NCBI GenBank assembly: GCA_030833145.1
Contig: JAURHT010000003.1
Location: forward strand, 1 to 52,932
Direction of reading: 5' to 3'
Length of the DNA stretch: 52,932 bases
Source of the DNA: Aquirufa sp.
GTDB lineage: Bacteria > Bacteroidota > Bacteroidia > Cytophagales > Spirosomataceae
In this document: piece by piece, positions 33,801 through 41,997 of the stretch
Numbering within the stretch: position 1 is the stretch's first letter
Layout of the letters: each line of letters begins with the position of its first letter
Notes under the pieces: generated by a model
Seen by the model: the letters and a program-made list of their open reading frames with translations, nothing else
Database searches by the model: none
What the model was told of the DNA's origin: nothing
Translations under genes and position numbers: made by a program

Positions 33801-35558
33801 TTACAGGTTGCCTTTTTTGCGTTGATCGATAATGTATTCAGATGTACGTAAGGATAGGGCCAAAATCGTCCAAGTCGCATTTTTATCTCCTTGTGATACG
33901 AATGGCGCGGCATCTGCCACGAACAAGTTCTTCACGTCATGCGCTTGGCAGTTCGAATTAAGTACGGACGTATTCTTGTCATTACCCATACGTGCCGTTC
34001 CTACTTCGTGAATGATACGACCAGGGTCCGCTAAACCGTAATTGTTTTCTGCGCCAGGTTTCTTACCTAAAGCCTCGCCACCCATGGAGTGAATGATTTC
34101 TTCGAAGGTGTCTTGCATGTGTTTGGCCTGCTTCACTTCGTAATCGCTCCATTTATAATGGAAACGAAGTACTGGAATACCGAATTTGTCTACAACGTTT
34201 GGATCGATTTCGCAGTAGTTGTCTTCGCGTGGAACCGGTTCTCCGCGACCCGCAAAACCGACATAAGCGCCATAGAAACGGCGGTAATCCTCTTTCAAGG
34301 TCGCTCCGTATCCACCGGCCGCTTTCTTTATACCGTCTCGGTTGAAATTCTCCCGCCCATTTAGGCCTTCGATTCCCCAGCCAAAACCATAATTTGGCAT
34401 ACCCATACCTCCACCATATTCGATGTGGTATCCGCGTGGGTAGTCTAATTTTGCGTTATCTAACCACCAAGGGGTATACACGTGCATACCACCCACACCA
34501 TCTTCGTTATAGCGTTTCCGGTCAAATAAGGACGGAATAATCGCGGAACGAGAGGCTCCAGTGGAGTCATTGATGTATTTTCCAACAACACCGCTCGAAT
34601 TGGCGATACCATTGGGGAAGCGAGCGCTTTTCGAATTCAATAATAAACGAGCTGTTTCACCTGCTGAGGCAGCTAAGACTACGATTTTTCCTTTAACGGA
34701 ATATTCCATCATCGTGCCCGTGTGCACATAGGAAACGCCTGTTGCTAAGCCTGTAACGGGATCCGTCATTACTTCTCTCGCCATAGCGAAGGGAAGTAAA
34801 GTCGTATTTCCGGTTTGGACAGCTGGTTTGACTAATACCGATGACGACGAGAAATCTGCGTAGGCAGAGCAACCGCGGTTACATTGCCCACAATAGAAGC
34901 AAGATCCACGTTCAGAATTGATCGGTTTCGTTAACATGGACATACGCGACGGATAAGTCGGGATGCCTAAGGCTTTGTTCGCCTTTTTAATCATTAATTC
35001 GTGTAGACGAGGTTTAGGAGGAGGCAAGAAATAACCATCTGGATCATTTCTTAGGCCTTCATTTGTCCCAAAAACCCCAATCATTTTGTCCACCTTATCG
35101 TAATAGGGCTTCATATCATCATATCCGATAGGCCAGTCATCGCCTAACCCATCGATACTTTTTCGTTTAAAATCATCTGGACCAAAACGCAGGGAAATAC
35201 GTCCCCAGTGGTTCGTACGGCCACCTACCATTCGTGATCGGAACCAGTCGAACTTCGTTCCATCTTTTCGGGTATAAGGTTCACCTTCGATATCCCAGCC
35301 GCCATAAGCCGCATCGAAATCGCCAAAATTACGTAGCGAAGAACTCGCTCCACGGCGAAGCGATTCGTACGGCCATTTCATTTGGGTCATGTCTTTCGGA
35401 TCTGCAGGGTCAAAAGGCTGTCCAGCTTCTAGTATGCACACTTTTGCTCCAGCTTTTGCCAGCGTGTGCGCGGCCATACCGCCACCCGCACCGGAACCTA
35501 CGATTACTACATCGAAAACCTCTTGTTGAGATTTAATGTAAATAGAGGAATTAATCAT
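33801..35558 (-). CDS. GMC family oxidoreductase (flavin dehydrogenase subunit)
   Basis: This 585-residue flavoprotein starts at 35558; an upstream frame overlaps the mutS promoter region. FAD binding is by VVIVGSGAGGGMAAHT (18-33) with ILEAG after it, and GGRTNHWGRISLRF near 112-125 is typical. The C-terminal active-site part is HEVGTARMGND followed by NLFVADAAPFVSQGDKNATW, with the conserved His/Asn pair. Cysteines at 220, 223, 226 and 230 (SCFYCGQCNRGC) form a C-x2-C-x2-C-x3-C motif. It oxidises an alcohol or sugar and passes electrons to the respiratory chain, probably via a cytochrome encoded elsewhere. No signal peptide of its own is visible. Confidence 0.88.
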   Translation of the reverse strand: MINSSIYIKSQQEVFDVVIVGSGAGGGMAAHTLAKAGAKVCILEAGQPFDPADPKDMTQMKWPYESLRRGASSSLRNFGDFDAAYGGWDIEGEPYTRKDGTKFDWFRSRMVGGRTNHWGRISLRFGPDDFKRKSIDGLGDDWPIGYDDMKPYYDKVDKMIGVFGTNEGLRNDPDGYFLPPPKPRLHELMIKKANKALGIPTYPSRMSMLTKPINSERGSCFYCGQCNRGCSAYADFSSSSVLVKPAVQTGNTTLLPFAMAREVMTDPVTGLATGVSYVHTGTMMEYSVKGKIVVLAASAGETARLLLNSKSARFPNGIANSSGVVGKYINDSTGASRSAIIPSLFDRKRYNEDGVGGMHVYTPWWLDNAKLDYPRGYHIEYGGGMGMPNYGFGWGIEGLNGRENFNRDGIKKAAGGYGATLKEDYRRFYGAYVGFAGRGEPVPREDNYCEIDPNVVDKFGIPVLRFHYKWSDYEVKQAKHMQDTFEEIIHSMGGEALGKKPGAENNYGLADPGRIIHEVGTARMGNDKNTSVLNSNCQAHDVKNLFVADAAPFVSQGDKNATWTILALSLRTSEYIIDQRKKGNL

Positions 35559-35602
35559 TTTGTTAATCTGGTTTAGAGAAATCAAAAATAGAAAATTTGG
35601 TT

Positions 35603-35610
35603 TATTTTTG
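35603..35610 (+). promoter_or_regulatory. -7 promoter element for mutS
   Basis: TATTTTTG matches TAnnTTTG fully and lies 21 bp before the TTG at 35632. It falls inside the open frame that extends upstream of mutS, which argues that this extension is not translated. No TTG is at -33. Confidence 0.5.
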
Positions 35611-35631
35611 TCATTAATAGAAAAGAAATAT

Positions 35632-38262
35632 TTGGCACGGAAAGCAGACAACGGAGAGGAGCCATTGAAAAAAGGGGAAACCCCGCTCTCAAGGCAGTTT
35701 AATCAAATCAAGGCGAAATACCCTGGGGCTATTTTATTGTTCCGGGTGGGGGACTTTTACGAGACCTTTGGCCAAGATGCGGTGAAAGCCTCTAAAATTT
35801 TAGGGATTGTATTGACGCGCCGCAATAATGGTAACGCCGATGCAGAATTAGCGGGATTTCCACACCATTCGTTGGACACCTATTTGCCTAAATTAGTGCG
35901 CGCAGGCGAGCGAGTGGCTATTTGTGATCAATTAGAAGATCCGGCGACGGTGAAGGGAATTGTGAAACGTGGGGTGACGGAATTAGTGACGCCGGGTGTT
36001 TCGTTTAACGACCAAGTATTAGATAATAAGCGTAATAATTACGTGGCGGCGATTTCCTTAGAAGAAAAATCTTTGACCTACGGAATTGCCCTACTCGATA
36101 TTTCGACAGGGGAGTTTATGTGCTCCCAAGGGCCTTTGGCCTATATTCAGAAATTAGTTCAAAGTTTTTTGCCGGCCGAGATTTTGTATCCCAAAAAACA
36201 CCGTAGCGCTTTCATCGATGCGTTTGGAGAACAATTTCACAGCTTTACGATGGAGGAGTGGATTTTTACTCACGAATTCACCTATCCGCTCTTAACGCAG
36301 CATTTTAAGACCAAAAACCTGAAGGGTTTTGGGGTCGAAAATAGTCCACTCGGCATCATTTCTGCTGGGGTTATTTTACATTATTTAGCTGAAACAGAGC
36401 ACCGCGCGATCGGTCATATTTCTTCAATTCAACGCATTGAAGAAGATAAATACGTTTGGTTGGATCGCTTTACCATTCGCAATTTAGAATTAATTCATCC
36501 GACTCAAGAAGGTGGAGTTCCCTTGATTGCACTCATCGACCAAACGTTGACGGCGATGGGTGGTCGTTTGCTACGCAAATGGCTTGTTTTGCCTTTGAAA
36601 GATTTAAAAACGATCGAACAACGCCAAGAGGGAGTGGCAGGTTTACTTGCCTCGGATACTTTATTGGATCAAGTTTCGGATTTATTAAAGCCGATAGGGG
36701 ATGTAGAGCGGATGATTTCTAAAGTCGCGGCAGGCCGCATTAATCCGCGCGAATTGAATGCCTTGAAAAAGGCCTTGCAACAGATTCCAGAGATTAAAAT
36801 GCTGTTGTCAGCGTCCACATCACCAAGCCTTTCAGGTCTTGCGAATAGCCTGGATACTTGCGCGGAATTAGTGGATAAAATTGACACGATTTTGCGCGAA
36901 GATCCACCCGTGTTAATGCACCAAGGCGGAATGATTAAAAGTGGTTATTTAGCTGAATTAGATGAATTACACGGGCTTTCAAGCTCTGGGAAGAACTTCT
37001 TAGCCGATATCCAAAAGCGGGAAATCGAACGCACCGGAATCACTTCTTTGAAGGTTTCTTATAATAAGGTTTTTGGCTATTATTTAGAAGTAACAAACGC
37101 ACACAAAGACCGCGTTCCACCCGAGTGGATTCGGAAGCAAACCTTAGTGAATGCGGAACGTTATATTACCGAAGAGTTAAAGATTTACGAAGAGAAAATA
37201 CTGAGCGCGGAGGATAAAATATCCGTTATTGAATTCCGTCTATTCCAAGAATTAGTGGAAACTGCTTTAGGCTATATAACGCAGATTCAACAGAATGCGC
37301 TGGGTATTGCCACACTAGATGTGTTAGCGTCGTTTGCTACGGTAGCTAAGAAAAACAACTACGTTCGTCCGGCGTTAAACGAAACAGAAATCATCGATAT
37401 CAAGGGAGGTCGCCATCCGGTGATCGAAAAGCAGTTACCCGCCGGTGAAAATTATGTCCCCAATGATATCTATTTAGACGATAAAACGCAGCAAATAATA
37501 ATGATTACCGGTCCCAATATGGCTGGTAAATCAGCTTTATTGCGCCAAACCGCCTTGATCGTATTGTTAGCTCAGATGGGATCGTATGTTCCAGCTGAAT
37601 CCGCGACGTTGGGTTTAGTGGACAAGGTATTCACCCGCGTGGGTGCCTCTGATAATTTGTCCAAAGGCGAATCCACTTTCATGGTCGAGATGACGGAAAC
37701 GGCCGCGATTTTAAATAATTTATCGTCTCGTTCTCTGGTGTTGTTGGACGAAATCGGTCGTGGAACATCCACGTATGATGGGGTTTCGATGGCTTGGGCG
37801 ATTGCGGAACACCTTCATAATCACTCCTCTTATAAGGCCAAAACCTTATTTGCGACCCACTACCACGAATTAAACGAATTAACGCAGGACTTCCCGCGCA
37901 TCCAAAACTTCCACGTTTCAGTGAAAGAAGTAGGCAATAAAATCATCTTCTTGCGCAAATTACTGCCAGGCGGAAGTGCGCATAGTTTTGGTATCCATGT
38001 CGCTCAATTAGCTGGGATGCCTACTTCTCTCGTTTTGCGTGCACATGAAATTCTTCAAAATCTGGAGAAAGATCACGTCTTGGAAGATAACATCGATAAG
38101 CTAAAAGAGATGCCGAAGGCAAACTACCAGATGAGTCTTTTTGGCGCGGAAATTCCGGAGGGCCTCCAAAAAATTGAGGATCAATTAAAGGAATTGGATG
38201 TGAATTCGTTGTCGCCTATTGAGGCGTTGCTGAAGTTGAATGAGCTCAAACGATTGCTTTAG
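35632..38262 (+). CDS. mutS: DNA mismatch repair protein MutS
   Basis: This 876-residue protein, started at the TTG at 35632, recognises mismatches and small loops. The mismatch wedge F-x-E is Phe42-Tyr43-Glu44 in GDFYETFG. The ATPase Walker A GPNMAGKS is at 627-634 and Walker B LVLLDEIGRG has D706/E707. SDNLSKGESTFMVEM is the connecting family motif and ATHYHELNELT follows. No in-frame ATG or GTG is found near the expected N-terminus (KGETPLSRQFNQIKAKYPGA). A TTG start is therefore likely. It faces nadK across a 133-bp gap full of hairpins; no mutL is near. Confidence 0.95.
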   Translation: MARKADNGEEPLKKGETPLSRQFNQIKAKYPGAILLFRVGDFYETFGQDAVKASKILGIVLTRRNNGNADAELAGFPHHSLDTYLPKLVRAGERVAICDQLEDPATVKGIVKRGVTELVTPGVSFNDQVLDNKRNNYVAAISLEEKSLTYGIALLDISTGEFMCSQGPLAYIQKLVQSFLPAEILYPKKHRSAFIDAFGEQFHSFTMEEWIFTHEFTYPLLTQHFKTKNLKGFGVENSPLGIISAGVILHYLAETEHRAIGHISSIQRIEEDKYVWLDRFTIRNLELIHPTQEGGVPLIALIDQTLTAMGGRLLRKWLVLPLKDLKTIEQRQEGVAGLLASDTLLDQVSDLLKPIGDVERMISKVAAGRINPRELNALKKALQQIPEIKMLLSASTSPSLSGLANSLDTCAELVDKIDTILREDPPVLMHQGGMIKSGYLAELDELHGLSSSGKNFLADIQKREIERTGITSLKVSYNKVFGYYLEVTNAHKDRVPPEWIRKQTLVNAERYITEELKIYEEKILSAEDKISVIEFRLFQELVETALGYITQIQQNALGIATLDVLASFATVAKKNNYVRPALNETEIIDIKGGRHPVIEKQLPAGENYVPNDIYLDDKTQQIIMITGPNMAGKSALLRQTALIVLLAQMGSYVPAESATLGLVDKVFTRVGASDNLSKGESTFMVEMTETAAILNNLSSRSLVLLDEIGRGTSTYDGVSMAWAIAEHLHNHSSYKAKTLFATHYHELNELTQDFPRIQNFHVSVKEVGNKIIFLRKLLPGGSAHSFGIHVAQLAGMPTSLVLRAHEILQNLEKDHVLEDNIDKLKEMPKANYQMSLFGAEIPEGLQKIEDQLKELDVNSLSPIEALLKLNELKRLL

Positions 38263-38263
38263 T

Positions 38264-38310
38264 TTTCTAATTCTAAAATTGTGCTGCGCAATAATTTTGT
38301 GAATTAGAAA
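38264..38310. repeat. Inverted repeat 1 after mutS
   Basis: TTTCTAATTC (38264-38273) and GAATTAGAAA (38301-38310) pair perfectly over 10 bp; inside, AAAATT (38275-38280) pairs with AATTTT (38293-38298). This makes a long A/T-rich hairpin with a GC-containing tip, 2 bp after the mutS stop. Confidence 0.7.
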
Positions 38311-38318
38311 TCTAAACC

Positions 38319-38341
38319 AACTCTAAATCGCAATTAGAGTT
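38319..38341. repeat. Inverted repeat 2 between mutS and nadK
   Basis: AACTCTAA (38319-38326) and TTAGAGTT (38334-38341) form a perfect 8-bp stem with a 7-base loop, lying between the two longer hairpins. Confidence 0.65.
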
Positions 38342-38345
38342 ATTG

Positions 38346-38396
38346 ATTTTATTCATTTGAAAAATATCGCGTAGCGCATTTTTAAATGAATAAAAT
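38346..38396. repeat. Inverted repeat 3 at nadK 3' end
   Basis: ATTTTATTCATTT (38346-38358) and AAATGAATAAAAT (38384-38396) form a perfect 13-bp stem. Within it AAAAAT/ATTTTT and CGC-GTA-GCG add pairs up to the tip. The outer base touches the nadK stop codon. Probable terminator for one or both convergent genes, though T runs are short. Confidence 0.7.
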
Positions 38397-39277
38397 TAAT
38401 TTCTGACATCTAGCCCCCAATTCAACTTACTTCTCAACGTCTGCAAGAAATCATCCCCGGGAATCTTGATCAATTTCGCGGAAAATGGCGCTTTTTTGAC
38501 TTCGATTTTGAAATGACTGTCGATTACTTTGGAACGGGAATCCAACGAGATAAGGAAGTTTTTACTTCGAGAACTTACTTCAAATGTCAATATGGCAGAA
38601 CTAGATACTAATAGCGGACGCACATTTAAATTGTGAGGGCTCATAGGTGCAATGATAAATATATCGGAACTCGGGATAACTAACGGGCCTCCCACGGCTA
38701 ATGAATAACCAGTGGATCCGGTGGCGGTAGAAACGATTAAACCATCCGCCCAATACGAGTTTAAATAATTTCCGTCTACAAAAGCCTTGATGGTAATCAT
38801 GGAAGACGTGTCAGTCTTCATAATACCCACTTCATTTAGGCCAAAACCTTTGCCATCAAAAAAGTCAACCTCTGATTCAACGGAAACCAAGCTTCTATTT
38901 TCGATGCGGTAATTTCCTTGTAAAACGGTGTCTAATGCAGCGCTTATTTCTGGGGGAGATAAGGTGGCTAAAAAGCCCAGTCGGCCGGTATTGATACCTA
39001 GGATGGGAATTTCTTTTGCACCTATTTGAGTCAATGTTTCTAACAGTGTTCCATCGCCACCAATACTCCAAGCCATATCCGCAGACTCTAGCCCTTTTTC
39101 AATAGAATAACTGGGCACCTCCGCCACCGAGAAACCGTGTTCCAAGAGGTGATTTTTGAAGAAGTCGGAGAGGATGGGTTGGCAGTTTTTGGCACAAATA
39201 TCCGCCCACATTTTTTCCATTAAAGGCTTCGTTTCAGCCGAAAAGGTTTTTCCGTGAATGGCTAATTGTACACTCAT
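38396..39277 (-). CDS. nadK: NAD kinase
   Basis: This 293-residue enzyme phosphorylates NAD to NADP. It has the hallmark GGDGT at 73-77 (SIGGDGTLLET), the NTGRLGFLA loop starting at Asn96, and STATGSTGYSLAVGGPLV as the second substrate loop. The length suits bacterial NadK. It shares one base with the end of the upstream CBS-domain gene, and the two follow an alpha/beta hydrolase gene. All three form one compact operon whose end is the hairpin cluster. Confidence 0.96.
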   Translation of the reverse strand: MSVQLAIHGKTFSAETKPLMEKMWADICAKNCQPILSDFFKNHLLEHGFSVAEVPSYSIEKGLESADMAWSIGGDGTLLETLTQIGAKEIPILGINTGRLGFLATLSPPEISAALDTVLQGNYRIENRSLVSVESEVDFFDGKGFGLNEVGIMKTDTSSMITIKAFVDGNYLNSYWADGLIVSTATGSTGYSLAVGGPLVIPSSDIFIIAPMSPHNLNVRPLLVSSSAILTFEVSSRSKNFLISLDSRSKVIDSHFKIEVKKAPFSAKLIKIPGDDFLQTLRSKLNWGLDVRN

Positions 39278-39921
39278 TATAGGTCAATAAAACGCATTAA
39301 ATGATCAAAACGATCTTGATCTACTTCTAATTGCTCCCCAAAAACAAAGGCTTTTTCTATGAAAATTCCATGTCTTTCTAGGTTGGAAATAATCTTGCCG
39401 AAGGTCTCGGTTTGAACCTGAAGAACCACATTCGGTTCTTGGAAAAAACTACGCACGACAAATCCATTTTCTTCCTCGATGATACGTATAATCGTACTCA
39501 AACTATCTCGAGATGCTTGAAATGGGATACGGATAATTCCGCCGTTTTTATTTTCTACCCCTGAATTTAAGAGGAGGTTTCCTACTTCATTTTTGGTCAA
39601 ATAACCTCTAAATGATCCTTCCGCATTGGTAATGGCAATGACATCTAAATTAGGTTCATCAAACCAAGGTAAGCTGGCTAAAACATCCTCCTCCTCTTCC
39701 ATGCGGAAGGTGGAAAAATGAGTTCTCAGGTCTGCAAGGGATTGTTCAGGCGATAAAGCCTGACTTAAAATTTCGGAGGAAACAAGTCCAATGAAATCCT
39801 TATTTTCAACCACCGCTAATGCATTTACCCCCTGGGTGCGGAGCGTCTTCAGCGCTTTCGCGACTGAATCTGTCAAGCGCAACACCGGTAAATCATAATT
39901 TAGGTGTGAAAGCATTAACAT
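39277..39921 (-). CDS. CBS domain-containing protein
   Basis: This 214-residue protein has two CBS repeats in the first 130 residues (SVAKALKTLRTQGVNALAVV, then DVIAITNAEGSFRGYLTKNE). The final 75 residues look like an ACT-type regulatory domain (TIIRIIEEENGFVVRSFFQE). CBS pairs bind adenosine nucleotides such as AMP, ATP or S-adenosylmethionine. Located directly before nadK with one shared base, it may sense adenylate or NADP state; this is inference. Confidence 0.87.
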   Translation of the reverse strand: MLMLSHLNYDLPVLRLTDSVAKALKTLRTQGVNALAVVENKDFIGLVSSEILSQALSPEQSLADLRTHFSTFRMEEEEDVLASLPWFDEPNLDVIAITNAEGSFRGYLTKNEVGNLLLNSGVENKNGGIIRIPFQASRDSLSTIIRIIEEENGFVVRSFFQEPNVVLQVQTETFGKIISNLERHGIFIEKAFVFGEQLEVDQDRFDHLMRFIDL

Positions 39922-39922
39922 A

Positions 39923-40684
39923 TTAGACGGGGTTCTGATTTAACCATTCGGTTAAAATTTCGTTGAATTCTGTCGGCCTTTCCATCATAGGTGCGTGACA
40001 GCATTTATCAATGAATCGCAGGGTGGAGCCCTGAATTAATTGATTGAATTCGTGTCCTACCTCTGGTGGTGTAATGGTATCATTTAAACCCCAGATCAAT
40101 AGGGTAGGAGCCTTGATATGTACAATATCTTTAGCCATATTATTTCGCTGTGCAGACTTCGCAATGGCAATAATGCGCATCACTTTAGGAATACTATTCG
40201 TAATTTCGAATACTTCATCCACTAATTCTTTGCTCGCCGTTTTAGGGTCGTAAAAAGTGTATTCTACGCGCTCCTTGATAAACTCGTAATTTCCACGCTT
40301 TGGATAGGAACCACCCATCGAGTTTTCGAATAGTCCGGATGAACCGGTCAAAATCAATCGTTGGATCTTTTCAGGGTGACGTAAAGTATAGATCAGCGCG
40401 ACGTGGCCACCTAATGAATTACCTATTACGCTGAAGGTGTCCAAACCTTTAAAGTCTACAAAACCTTCAATAAATACGGTTAATCCTTCGCAACCAGCCT
40501 CTTTAATAGGCATATCGTGAATAGGCATCAGTGGAATGATGACTCTGTAATTTGACTTGAAGTGATTAATCACTCCAGCCCAATTGCTCAATGCGCCAAA
40601 CAATCCGTGAAGTAATAAAAGGGTTTCACCTTGTCCTTCATCGATGTAACGGTACTCTCCTTCTTCCTTAATTAGGTACTCCAT
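39923..40684 (-). CDS. Alpha/beta hydrolase
   Basis: This 253-residue hydrolase has the oxyanion HGLFG at 26-30, the nucleophile elbow GNSLGG with Ser90, the acid Asp202 (WGLNDTITPP) and the histidine His230 (CCHAPMMERP). The complete triad indicates an active esterase or C-C hydrolase. There is no signal peptide. It is the first gene of the unit with the CBS protein and nadK, one base before the CBS gene. The substrate is not known. Confidence 0.9.
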   Translation of the reverse strand: MEYLIKEEGEYRYIDEGQGETLLLLHGLFGALSNWAGVINHFKSNYRVIIPLMPIHDMPIKEAGCEGLTVFIEGFVDFKGLDTFSVIGNSLGGHVALIYTLRHPEKIQRLILTGSSGLFENSMGGSYPKRGNYEFIKERVEYTFYDPKTASKELVDEVFEITNSIPKVMRIIAIAKSAQRNNMAKDIVHIKAPTLLIWGLNDTITPPEVGHEFNQLIQGSTLRFIDKCCHAPMMERPTEFNEILTEWLNQNPV

Positions 40685-40739
40685 TCAGGATTTTTGTATT
40701 TATAAACTGCAATTTAATAAAAAGAATGTTAAACAATTT

Positions 40740-40747
40740 TAATTTTG
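40740..40747 (+). promoter_or_regulatory. -7 promoter element for FAD oxidoreductase gene
   Basis: TAATTTTG matches TAnnTTTG fully, 27 bp before the ATG at 40775. It supports this ATG over the in-frame start at 40745, which overlaps the element. Confidence 0.5.
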
Positions 40748-40774
40748 CAGTGTTTTAAAAAATATAATTTATCT

Positions 40775-41938
40775 ATGAAACCTATCTTGATTGTTGGTGG
40801 TGGAATTGCGGGTTTGCAAGCAGCCAATATTTTACATCAAAACAACACAGACTTCATTTTGTTTGAAAAGCAAGCCAGTTTAGGTGGGCGAGTTTCATCG
40901 ACTAAAAAAGATGGATTTATTTTAGACCGGGGTTTTCAAGTACTGCAAACCTCTTATCCGGAAGTGCAGCGCTCTTTAGATCTTTCAAAACTGCAGTTGC
41001 ATTTTTTCGAATCGGGTGCAAAGATCAAAGATCAAGCGTTTTTCAACCCGCTTCTTCGCCCTTTTGATTTGTTTTCGTCTGATATTCTTACTTTAAAAGA
41101 TGCCTTTTCCCTAGCAAAAATCTGGTTCAGATTACAAGGTGAAGTGCCTGCTTTAGATGGGAATATGCAAACAACGCAAGAGTTGATCGAATCTTATCCA
41201 TTTTCTGATCGGTTCAAAAACGAATTCTTGATTCCGTTTTTTCAAGGTGTCTTTTTACAAGAAACGCTGACACAACCAGCGTCTTTATTTTTCTATTATT
41301 TGCAGCAGTTTTTGTATGGAAATGCGGCGATTCCTACGGGTGGAATGCAGGCTATTCCAGATCAAATGGCCTCATCGTTGCCTACAGATAAATTAAAATT
41401 AAATCAAGAAATTGTCGCTATTTCAGCCACTAGTATTACTCTGAAATCGGGTGAAATCATAGAAGGCGATGCTGTTGTTTTAGCGGTGGATTTGCCGGTG
41501 GCTGCGAAGATTTTGGGGGTACAAACGCCGCAAACCTTCGCTTCTAGAACGTTTTATTTTTCTGCGAAAAAGGCTGAGAAAGAACCGGCCTTATTGCGCT
41601 TAGTAGGGGAGCAACATTTACTTCATTATACGTGTTTGACGGATTTGAATCCGGGATTAGCTCCTGCTGGAAAGGCTTTGTATTCAGCGACTAGCCTACA
41701 AAGTAGTACGGAAAAAGACGTTAAAGTGGCATTAGAAAAGCAATTGCCTGGGCTAAAATTAAGTCTTATTGATAGCTTTGATATTCCCCATTCCTTGCAA
41801 ATGGTGGATGCCTATATGGCTATAAAAAATGCGGCCAAAGGCATCGTTTTAGCAGGAGATTATTTGGAATTTCCATCTTTGCAAGGAGCGCTGCATTCGG
41901 GGAGGAAAGCGGCGGAAGAAATTTTGGCCAGATCCTGA
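40775..41938 (+). CDS. FAD-dependent oxidoreductase (amine oxidase/desaturase fold)
   Basis: This 387-residue flavoprotein begins MKPILIVGGGIAGLQAANIL, a clear dinucleotide-binding fold, followed by FEKQASLGGRVSST with the R-rich loop after the first strand. The C-terminal FAD part is IVLAGDYLEFPSLQGALHSG. This is the layout of monoamine oxidase/phytoene desaturase/protoporphyrinogen oxidase-like enzymes. The start MQCFKKYNLS upstream is discarded because it overlaps the promoter. The substrate is unknown; carotenoid or porphyrin intermediates are possible. Confidence 0.87.
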   Translation: MKPILIVGGGIAGLQAANILHQNNTDFILFEKQASLGGRVSSTKKDGFILDRGFQVLQTSYPEVQRSLDLSKLQLHFFESGAKIKDQAFFNPLLRPFDLFSSDILTLKDAFSLAKIWFRLQGEVPALDGNMQTTQELIESYPFSDRFKNEFLIPFFQGVFLQETLTQPASLFFYYLQQFLYGNAAIPTGGMQAIPDQMASSLPTDKLKLNQEIVAISATSITLKSGEIIEGDAVVLAVDLPVAAKILGVQTPQTFASRTFYFSAKKAEKEPALLRLVGEQHLLHYTCLTDLNPGLAPAGKALYSATSLQSSTEKDVKVALEKQLPGLKLSLIDSFDIPHSLQMVDAYMAIKNAAKGIVLAGDYLEFPSLQGALHSGRKAAEEILARS

Positions 41939-41969
41939 TTTTCGTCAGTCAAATTATGGTTGATTTTCG

Positions 41970-41977
41970 TACCTTTG
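41970..41977 (+). promoter_or_regulatory. -7 promoter element for haloperoxidase-like gene
   Basis: TACCTTTG matches TAnnTTTG fully, 20 bp before the ATG at 41998. It lies inside the longer frame from 41956, which is therefore unlikely to be used. Confidence 0.5.
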
Positions 41978-41997
41978 TGAGGTTAATCAAACCCTAC

